Of a stretch of 64,000 bases of DNA, positions 1 to 6,900 are shown piece by piece. Within the stretch, counting starts at the first letter, position 1. Every line of letters begins with the position of its first letter. Below the pieces are notes generated by a model, which worked only from the letters and a program-made list of their open reading frames with translations, had not been told where the DNA came from and searched no databases. A program made the position numbers and the translations under genes. The DNA comes from Sphingomonadales bacterium 32-65-25 (GTDB lineage Bacteria > Pseudomonadota > Alphaproteobacteria > Sphingomonadales > Sphingomonadaceae), in the NCBI GenBank assembly GCA_002280855.1, contig NCEU01000009.1, positions 1-64,000 on the forward strand, in the 5' to 3' direction.

Positions 1-203
1 TGTAGCTCCACAACCCGCGCCCTCCGCCAAATCAGACGAAGCGCCTGCCATAGTCAGACCAGCCCGAAAACCGCGGTGACCAGCCACCGCTTACCGATGT
101 GAACGCCCAGTTCCGCGACGCCGATCGCCGCCTGCGCGATCTGGAATATCATCTGACCAGCGACAGCCGGCAACTGGCTGACGAAATCGAAAAGCTGCGT
201 TGA
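1..203 (+). CDS. pspC: PspC-like C-terminal fragment, apparently frameshifted
   Basis: The last about 35 codons, ending at the TGA of 201-203, read VNAQFRDADRRLRDLEYHL, then a tail close to SRQLADEIEKLR. This resembles the cytoplasmic C-terminus of sphingomonad PspC, an inner-membrane sensor of the phage-shock response. The frame is blocked by TAG at 51-53, and no start codon other than GTG 99 lies downstream of it. The frame beginning at base 2 is open from the window edge to TGA 77-79 and reads like a Pro/Ala-rich linker. A one-base change near the A run at 67-70 would join the two frames. A real frameshift and a sequence error at a contig edge cannot be told apart here. The gene lies just upstream of four small membrane proteins sharing its tail motif. 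Confidence 0.45.
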
Positions 204-213
204 GGATCAATCG

Positions 214-492
214 ATGAGCGAAAACGCCATTTTTGCCCTGATCCCGATCCTGGGCATTTCCATCCCGATCTTCGGCATCCTGCTCACCGGTTTCCGGCGT
301 TGGGCCGATCTGAAGGAAAAGCAGCTGCAGAACACCGCTTCGGCCACTGCCGAACAGGCCGCCCAATATGCAGGACGGATCGCGGTGCTGGAAGAACGGG
401 TGGCGGTGCTGAATCGCATCGTCACTGATCGCAACGAGGGCCTCGCCGTGCAGATCGAAGCGCTGCGCGACGAACCCAAGAAACTGAACTGA
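214..492 (+). CDS. Small PspB-like membrane/coiled-coil protein 1
   Basis: A 92-residue protein with one N-terminal membrane segment (about residues 5-26, ALIPILGISIPIFGILL), a basic stop-transfer stretch, then a charged helix ending in VAVLNRIVTDRNEGLAVQIE. The layout, one membrane anchor followed by a cytoplasmic coiled coil, is that of PspB. It starts 10 bases after the PspC-like fragment and is followed after 11 bases by another small gene, so it is probably cotranscribed. By family analogy it would help sense or relay inner-membrane stress together with PspA and PspC. That role is inferred, and the sequence is not a strict PspB match. Confidence 0.7.
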   Translation: MSENAIFALIPILGISIPIFGILLTGFRRWADLKEKQLQNTASATAEQAAQYAGRIAVLEERVAVLNRIVTDRNEGLAVQIEALRDEPKKLN

Positions 493-503
493 AAGGCGCC
501 GCC

Positions 504-830
504 ATGGCTCTGGACCCCTCGATCATCGAAGCGATTGCGCCTGTGGGCGTGATGATCGCGCTCACCTCCACCATCGGCTGGGTGGTCACCACCTGGATGA
601 AGGTGAAGAACGGCTATCCGCTGGAAAACAGCTGGGGCAAGCCGATGTATCCCAATGGCGGTGGCGAAGCGATGGAGCGCATCCGGCTGATCAGCCAGGA
701 AAACGCCCAGCTGCGCGCCGAACTGGGCAGCCTGAAGGATCGCATGGCGGTGCTGGAACGCATCGCCACCGACAAGCCCAGCATGCTGGCCGCCGAAATC
801 GACGGCCTGAAAACCAAGCAATTGAATTGA
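504..830 (+). CDS. Small PspB-like membrane/coiled-coil protein 2
   Basis: A 108-residue protein with an N-terminal hydrophobic segment (about residues 8-32, IAPVGVMIALTSTIGWVVTT). A short linker with NGYPLENSWGKPMYP follows, then a predicted coiled coil ending in RMAVLERIATDKPSMLAAEI. The linker motif GYPLEN-W-G recurs, as far as I recall, in uncharacterised sphingomonad proteins found near psp genes. The C-terminal module matches those of its neighbours. It lies 11 bases after the preceding gene and 50 bases before the next. No enzymatic motif is visible. The likely role is a membrane-anchored adaptor in envelope stress, inferred from context. Confidence 0.7.
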   Translation: MALDPSIIEAIAPVGVMIALTSTIGWVVTTWMKVKNGYPLENSWGKPMYPNGGGEAMERIRLISQENAQLRAELGSLKDRMAVLERIATDKPSMLAAEIDGLKTKQLN

Positions 831-880
831 GTTAAACGACACCAGCCACGCCCCCGGCTGGTTTTGGGAGGGAAACAAAG

Positions 881-1132
881 ATGAATCCGTTTGAAATGGT
901 GGTTTTGATCGTGGCCATCGTCACGATTGGCCGAGTTCTTTCCAGTCGCTACGGCGGCAAGGACCAGCGCCGCGCCTCCAAGGGCGAGCTGCCGGCGGCC
1001 GACAGCGGTGAGAATTTGCGCCTGCAATCCGAAGTCGCCCGCCTGAACGACCGCATCCGCGTGCTGGAACGTCTGGCCACCGATCCGGCCAAGCGGCTTT
1101 CCGATGAAATCGAATCCCTGAAGAACGATTGA
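881..1132 (+). CDS. Small PspB-like membrane/coiled-coil protein 3
   Basis: An 83-residue protein with a short N-terminal membrane segment (MNPFEMVVLIVAIVTIG), a basic linker (SSRYGGKDQRRASK), then a coiled coil with RLNDRIRVLERLATDPAKRL and a final EIESLKND. This is the clearest copy of the shared tail in the array. The upstream sequence GGGAGGGAAACAAAG gives a strong ribosome-binding site for the ATG at 881. It is the third of four consecutive small genes. Function is unknown beyond its resemblance in layout to PspB. Confidence 0.7.
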   Translation: MNPFEMVVLIVAIVTIGRVLSSRYGGKDQRRASKGELPAADSGENLRLQSEVARLNDRIRVLERLATDPAKRLSDEIESLKND

Positions 1133-1149
1133 GCGAGAGGAGACACACC

Positions 1150-1383
1150 ATGCCCCCGGCTGATTCCCTCCTGATCCTGTCCACCGCCGCCCTCACCGGT
1201 CTGGCCCTCATCGGCGGTCTCGCCGCCTGGGGCTGGTCGGGCTGGCTGCGCCTGAAGCTGCGCGAGATCGAAGCCCGGCCGCAGCAGTCCGAACTGCCCG
1301 CCGTTGGCCAGCGCATTGATCTTGCCGACCTGAAGGAACGCATCCGCAAGCTGGAAGCCATCGCCGCAGGTGTTGACATGTAA
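1150..1383 (+). CDS. Small PspB-like membrane/coiled-coil protein 4
   Basis: A 77-residue protein. The ATG at 1150 is preferred over an in-frame TTG at 1129 because GAGAGGAGA lies a good distance upstream. Residues 6-30 (LLILSTAALTGLALIGGLAA) form a membrane segment, followed by a W-rich interface and a basic-acidic helix ending in DLKERIRKLEAIAAGVDM. It keeps only the first half of the tail module seen in the three preceding genes, stopping before the EI--L part. It closes the array and is followed 49 bases later by sufE. Confidence 0.65.
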   Translation: MPPADSLLILSTAALTGLALIGGLAAWGWSGWLRLKLREIEARPQQSELPAVGQRIDLADLKERIRKLEAIAAGVDM

Positions 1384-1432
1384 CGTCAATGGTCTTGACC
1401 GCAGCACTGTTGCCCCTTCATGGGCTGCGGTC

Positions 1433-1855
1433 ATGGCCATCACCACTTTCGATGATGTCGAGGCCGAATTCGAAGCCTTCGACGATTGGGACGACCGCTA
1501 TCGGTTGATCATCGCGCTGGGCCAGGCCCTGCCGGCGATGGAACCCGCCCTGAAGACAGACGCCAACAAGGTGCGTGGCTGTGCGTCACAAGTCTGGCTG
1601 CACCCCACGCGCGAGGGCGACGTGCTGCGCTTTGCCGCCGACAGCGATGCCGCAATCGTAAAGGGTCTTGTGGCGCTGGTGCTGATGCTGGCGGATGGCC
1701 GCCGCCCGGCCGCGATTGACGCCGCCGAGATCAAGGCCCGCCTCGATGGCCTGGGCCTGTCGAAGCATCTCTCCTCCAACCGCACGCAGGGCCTTGCCTC
1801 CATGATCGGCCGTATCGATGCGCTGGCGAAGCAGGCGCTGGGGGAAGCGGCATGA
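1433..1855 (+). CDS. sufE: Cysteine desulfuration protein SufE
   Basis: A 140-residue SufE-family protein. It accepts persulfide sulfur from the SufS cysteine desulfurase and passes it to the SufBCD scaffold for iron-sulfur cluster assembly. The sulfur-accepting cysteine lies in the family motif RGCASQVW at about Cys50, and the N-terminal FDDVEAEFEAFDDWDDRYRL stretch is also typical. The ATG at 1433 is chosen; the frame is open further upstream to 1370, but that would run into the previous gene. It overlaps the next gene by four bases (ATGA), so the two are probably translated together. No sufS or sufBCD is nearby. Confidence 0.93.
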   Translation: MAITTFDDVEAEFEAFDDWDDRYRLIIALGQALPAMEPALKTDANKVRGCASQVWLHPTREGDVLRFAADSDAAIVKGLVALVLMLADGRRPAAIDAAEIKARLDGLGLSKHLSSNRTQGLASMIGRIDALAKQALGEAA

Positions 1856-2304
1856 GCGAATTTGCCGATCAGGTGAGCCAGTTCATGGGGCCGTTCCTGG
1901 GCCGCGTGCCGCACAACAAGCAACTGGGCCTGCGCTTCATCGCCAACGGCAACAACTGGGTGGAGCTGCAACTGCCCTATGCGCCGCATCTGCTGGTCGA
2001 TCCCGATCATGGCATCTGGGCCTCCGGCCCGATCATCACGCTGATGGATACGTGCGTTGGCATGGCCTCCATGCTCACCCGCGGCGCCTTCGAACCGCAT
2101 GCCACGCTCGATCTGCGCACCGATTATGTGCGCAGCCCCAAGGCCGAGGCCACGGTGACGGCGCGTGGCGAATGTTACCGGATGACCCGCCAGATCGCCT
2201 TCGTCCGTGGCCTGGCCCATGATGGCGATCCGGCCGATCCGATCGCCCATGTGACGGGCACGTTCATGTTTGCCGCCTCGAAACTGACCGGAGGCTGGCA
2301 ATGA
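1852..2304 (+). CDS. PaaI-family thioesterase (hotdog fold)
   Basis: A 150-residue hotdog-fold protein of the PaaI/YbgC-like acyl-CoA thioesterase group. The central helix region reads GIWASGPIITLMDTCVGMAS, where the Asp in LMDTCVG sits at the usual catalytic position, followed by ATLDLRTDYVR, a conserved strand of the family. The natural acyl-CoA cannot be deduced. It overlaps sufE upstream and a second thioesterase downstream by four bases each. The two adjacent, divergent hotdog proteins could form a heteromeric double-hotdog enzyme; this is inference. Confidence 0.85.
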   Translation: MSEFADQVSQFMGPFLGRVPHNKQLGLRFIANGNNWVELQLPYAPHLLVDPDHGIWASGPIITLMDTCVGMASMLTRGAFEPHATLDLRTDYVRSPKAEATVTARGECYRMTRQIAFVRGLAHDGDPADPIAHVTGTFMFAASKLTGGWQ

Positions 2305-2738
2305 CCAGCCCCGCGCTTGCCACATTGCTCCGTCTGCCGAGCGGCCGACTCGACCTGCTGCCCTATGCCGCCCTGCTCGATCTGTCGTTCGAACGGGTGG
2401 GCGAGGAATTGCAGCTGGTGATGCCCTTCGCCGAATCCCTGATCGGCTCGCCTGGCCGGCTGCACGGCGGCTCCATCGGCGGGTTGCTGGAACTGGCGGG
2501 CCTGCTCACCGTGATCGCCGCGCAGCCAGAAGGCGAAGCCCTGCCGCGCGTCCGCCCGGTCACCGTCACCGTTGATTTCATGCGCGAAGGAGCGACCCAG
2601 GAAACCCGCGCCGTCGCCAGCATCACCAAGCTCGGCCGCCGCGTGGTCAATGTGCACGCTCAGGCGTGGCAGGGCAGCCGCGACAAGCCGATCGCAGCAG
2701 CGCACATCAATTTCGTGCTGGATTGGCCGGAGCGGTAG
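2301..2738 (+). CDS. PaaI-family thioesterase, second copy
   Basis: A 145-residue hotdog-fold protein with the family motif GRLHGGSIGGLLELAGLLT. The HGG segment and following acidic residue are those used by PaaI-type thioesterases, and VTVTVDFMREG is the conserved strand behind them. The protein differs clearly from its upstream partner, so this is not a recent duplication. It is the last gene of the sufE-thioesterase-thioesterase unit and is followed by a 48-base palindromic repeat that fills the gap to the convergent phosphodiesterase gene. The substrate is unknown. Confidence 0.85.
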   Translation: MTSPALATLLRLPSGRLDLLPYAALLDLSFERVGEELQLVMPFAESLIGSPGRLHGGSIGGLLELAGLLTVIAAQPEGEALPRVRPVTVTVDFMREGATQETRAVASITKLGRRVVNVHAQAWQGSRDKPIAAAHINFVLDWPER

Positions 2739-2740
2739 AA

Positions 2741-2788
2741 ATGCCTCCGGCGGGCAGGGGCTGAGCCCCTGCACCCACTTTCGTTTGG
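2741..2788. repeat. 48-base intergenic palindromic repeat, copy 1
   Basis: This begins ATGCCTCCGGCGGGCA and ends ACTTTCGTTTGG. It contains an 8-bp perfect stem (2754-2761 with 2765-2772) around a TGA loop. It lies between two convergent genes and ends exactly at the stop codon of the minus-strand one. A full-length inverted copy is at 57363-57410 and a shorter relative at 57283-57320. It probably also serves as a terminator hairpin, although no long T tract follows. Confidence 0.75.
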
Positions 2789-3859
2789 TCAGCGTTGCGG
2801 CTGGGCCAGCGCCTTGACTGCCGCTGCGGTTGAATCGCTGAACAGGCCGTCGATGCCAGTGGCGAGATAGGTGCGGATTTCACTGTCCACATCGCCCGCT
2901 GCGCGCGGATCGGGGCCGGATTTCAGGCCTTCGGGCAGGAAATAATTCTCCGGACGGAACGTCCACGGATGCACCTCAAGCCCCACCGCGTGGGCATCGC
3001 GCACCAGGCTGGTGGGCTGGGCCAGGCGGCCATCCGGCCCACGTGGAATGATCATTACCCGTTCCGGGCCGATGCCAGCGGCATAAGTCGCAACCTGTTT
3101 CAGCCCGGCCGCAGTGGCCAGTTCGGCATAAGCATAGCCATCGGCCGACTTGCCGGTTGATCCCATCAACTGGATCAGCCGCACGCCGGTCTGGCCCTTC
3201 AACGCCTTCAGATTATCGACCTCGAAACTCTGGATGAACACTGGTGCGTCGGCCGTCGTCCAGCCGGCCTTTGCCAGTTCGGCCAGCAACACGGGCTCCA
3301 GCGGCAGGCCGATGGCGCGGAAGTAAGTGGGATGCTTGGTTTCGGGGTAAATGCCAATCGTCCGCCCGGTGCGGGCCGAAGCTGATTTTGCCAGCGCAAT
3401 GATCTCGGCCAGCGTCGGGATTTCGAACTGGCCATCAAACGCCGCATTGGCCGGGCGCAACTGCGGCAGGCGCTCCTTCGCCCGCAGCGTCTTCAGCTCA
3501 GCCAGGGTGAAATCTTCGGTGAACCAGCCGGTCATCGTTTCGCCATCGATGGTCTTGGTCGTCTTGCGGGCAGCAAATTCGGGATGGTTGGCGACATTGG
3601 TGTTGCCACTGATCTCGTTCTCGTGCCGGGCCACCAGCTGATGATCCTTGGTCGGCACCAGGTCCGGTTCGATGAAATCGGCGCCCTGTTCGATGGCGCG
3701 TTCATAGGCGGCCAGCGTGTGTTCCGGCCGTTCGGCACTGGCGCCGCGATGCGCGATGATGATCGGCGGGGCCGGCGGGCCAGCCGGAACGGGCGCGGGT
3801 TTCAAAGGGGCAGCAGCCATCAGCAACACCATTAGCGGAGCAAGGATCATGCGCATCAT
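2789..3859 (-). CDS. glpQ: Glycerophosphodiester phosphodiesterase, exported
   Basis: About 356 residues with an N-terminal signal sequence (MILAPLMVLLMAAAP...). The GDPD-family catalytic set follows: IIAHRGASAERPEHTLAAY near residue 34, then the FIEPDL metal-ligand motif and ARHENEI. Such enzymes hydrolyse deacylated phospholipids to glycerol-3-phosphate and an alcohol in the periplasm. The length and the insert between HRG and the later EPD/H motifs match GlpQ-type rather than the shorter UgpQ type. Starts at 3859, 3856 or 3850 are all possible; all give the same mature protein. The gene is divergent from the alpha-2-macroglobulin gene. Confidence 0.9.
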   Translation of the reverse strand: MMRMILAPLMVLLMAAAPLKPAPVPAGPPAPPIIIAHRGASAERPEHTLAAYERAIEQGADFIEPDLVPTKDHQLVARHENEISGNTNVANHPEFAARKTTKTIDGETMTGWFTEDFTLAELKTLRAKERLPQLRPANAAFDGQFEIPTLAEIIALAKSASARTGRTIGIYPETKHPTYFRAIGLPLEPVLLAELAKAGWTTADAPVFIQSFEVDNLKALKGQTGVRLIQLMGSTGKSADGYAYAELATAAGLKQVATYAAGIGPERVMIIPRGPDGRLAQPTSLVRDAHAVGLEVHPWTFRPENYFLPEGLKSGPDPRAAGDVDSEIRTYLATGIDGLFSDSTAAAVKALAQPQR

Positions 3860-3965
3860 TCCTAACCCCTAGCCGGCCAGCGTGACAGGAAAAAGGCGCG
3901 CCGAAACAGCGGCCAGATCAAGACTATCGCTTGTTGCTCCGCCTGCTTCCCGGCAAGCTCCGCCG

Positions 3966-6900
3966 ATGCCGACTCCGCCCCCCCGGATGCCCTGGCGCCT
4001 GTTGGGCGCGGGGCTGCTGCTTGGCCTTGCCGCCATGCCGCTCATCGGCCAAGCACAGTCTTTGCCGCGGCCCGGCGTGGCGGGTTTCTCGCCCGAAGGG
4101 ATGGTGGCCGCCCCGCGCCAGATCGTGGTGCGCTTTGCCACGCCTATGGTCGCGCTCGGGGGCAGCGCGCCCGCGCCCATCAGTGGAGCCTGTGGGGCCG
4201 GCGGCAAGGCGACGTGGCTCGATCCACAGCGTTTTGCCATCGATCTGCCGGCGGCCTTGCCGGGCGGGCAGGCGTGCAGCTTCGGCCTTGCGCCCGGCCT
4301 GAAGGATCTCGCCGGCCGTCCGTTGCCTGCCACGGGGCCCCTCCGTTTCACCACGCCGGGGCCATCGCTGCGCGCCATCGCGCCCGAATATGAAGAACTG
4401 GCCGAAGACCAGATTTTCCTGATCGCCAGCGAAGCGCCGCCCACGCCCGTCAGCCTGGCGGGCCACGCCGCCTGCCTGATCGAAGGCGTGGGCGAGAAAA
4501 TCCCGCTCGATCCGCTGCCCGATGCCACGCGCGACGCCCTCATCAAGGGATCGCGCGGCAACTGGAATCTGAACTGGTTCCTGGAACAGGCCGGCTGGCG
4601 CGCATCCGAGGGCGGCGAGGCCCGCACCCGCGCCAGCATCACCGCCCTTCACTGCCGCCGCCCACTGCCGCCCGGCGGCAAGGTGACGATCTTGTGGGGC
4701 AGGCAAGTTGCCGCCGCCAACGGGTTGACCGCGGGCAGTGATTGGCAGCGGCGCTTCACGGTGCGCCAGGCCTTTACCGCCCGCATAGAATGCACGCGGG
4801 TGAACGCCGGGGCCGCTTGCTCTCCGCTCGATTTGATACGCCTCAGCTTTACCGCCCCGGTGCCGCGCGCTGCCGCCCTGCAGGCGCGGTTGGTGCAGAA
4901 CGGCCGCGCCATTGCGCCGGAAGTGCCGAAGGACCGCGCCAACACGCTGCAAGAAGTCCGCTTCAAGGGGCCCCTGCCGGCCCGGACAAAGTTCAGCGTC
5001 ACCCTGCCCGCCGGGCTGGCTGATGACAGCGGGCGCAGATTGGCCAATGCCGAACGCTTCCCGCTGCCAATCGCCACCGGCGACTACCCGCCGCTGGCCA
5101 AATTTGCCGGCACCTTCGGCATCCTTGAAGCGGAAGAGGGCGGCGTTTTGCCCGTCACCCTGCGCGGAGTCGAAAACCCGTTGCCGGCCAGCATGCTGGC
5201 CTTGCCGACCCGCAGCATCACCACCACCGATGACGCCGCCATCGCCCGCTGGCTGCGCCAACTGGAACGGGCGGAAGAGCGCACATTCCGGAGCGAGCCG
5301 CTGAGTGATGGCGGCAACCGCAGCATCGAGACCACCCGCAGCCAGCCCCTGATCCCCGCCAGACAGCCGGCCCGGCGCTTCACGGTCTCGCGGAGCAAGG
5401 ACGGCGCCATGCAGGTGGTGGGCATCCCGCTGAAAAACCGTGGCTTCCATGTCGTCGAGATTGCTTCGCCGCTGCTGGGCAATGCACTGATTGGGCCGGG
5501 CAACGTGCGCCACGTCGCGACCGGAGCGCTGGTCACCAACATGGCGGTGCATTTCCAGTGGGGCGATGGCGCCAGCCTGGCCTGGGTGACACGGCTGAAT
5601 GATGCAACGCCAGTGGCGGGTGCGGCCGTGCGCTTGTCTGACGGGTGTTCCGGCAAGCTGCTGTGGCAAGGCAAGAGCGATGCCCAAGGCCGCGCCCGCA
5701 TCCCCGCCGGGCTGCCGCGCCCCAGCGGCTACACCGGCTGCGTCGCGGGCCAGAGCGCGCCGCTGTTCATTTCGGCGCGCACGGCGGATGATTACAGCTT
5801 TGCCCTTTCCAGCTGGGGGCGCGGCATTCAGGGCTATGACTTCAACGTGCCCACCGGCGATTGGCAGGGCGGCGCACTGGCCCACGCCGTGCTGGATCGC
5901 ACGCTGGCGCGGCCGGGGGAGCGCATCAACCTGAAATTGTTCGAGCGTGTGACCAGCGATGCTGGCTTTGCCCGCGCGCCCGCCGGCCCGCGCACCCTCA
6001 CCGCCCGGCATTGGGCCAGCGACACGGTGTTGCCCATCACGCTTGATGGCGGCGCTGATCCGGTCGGCCACATTGATCTGCCCGCCAGCGCGCCCGCCGG
6101 CGATTGGGACCTGCGGCTGGCGGGCGACGAGGAGCGCAGCGTTGGCCGCTTCCAGGTCGAGGAGTTCCGCCTGCCGACCAGCCGCGCTGCGATCAGCGGC
6201 CCAAAGGCGATCCCGGTTGCGCCGCGCAGCCTGCCACTCGATCTGGCGCTGTCCTACCTGTCGGGCGGCGGTGCTGGCGGCACGCCGGTGACGCTGCGCA
6301 CCCGCGTGGTGCCGCGCAGTGTGGAGGTACCGGGCTATGACGGCTGGCGGTTCGACGCGGAAACTGTGAAGCCCGGCCTGGCCGCGCTGGACGGTGACGG
6401 CAACGAAGCCGGTGCCAGCGCCACCGCCCAGCGCGCAGCTGAACAGCCGCTCACGCTTGGCCCGGCCGGCACGGCGCGTGTGGTGGCCAGCGGCTGGCCG
6501 GCAATCACCGCCCCGTCCACGCTGGTGGCAGAAATGGATTACCCCGATACCAATGGCGAAGTGGCGACGAGGGTGACGCGGCTGGCGCTGGAACCGGCCG
6601 CGCTGCGCGTCGGCATCGCCACCGACGGCTGGCTGAGCAAGGCCGATGATCTGCGGCTGAAACTGGTGGTGCTCGATGTGGCGGGCAAGCCGGTGAAGGG
6701 CCAGAAGGTGAGCGTGCGGCTGTTCGCGCGCGAAATCCTTTCCACCCGCAAGCGGCTGGTCGGCGGCTTCTATGCCTATGACAATGCGCGCGAAACCCGC
6801 GAACTGAAGGCGAAGTGCACGGCCACCAGCGACAATCGTGGCCGGGCCCTGTGCCAGCTGGATGCCGGCGTTTCGGGCGAAGTGCTGGCCCTGGCCGAAA

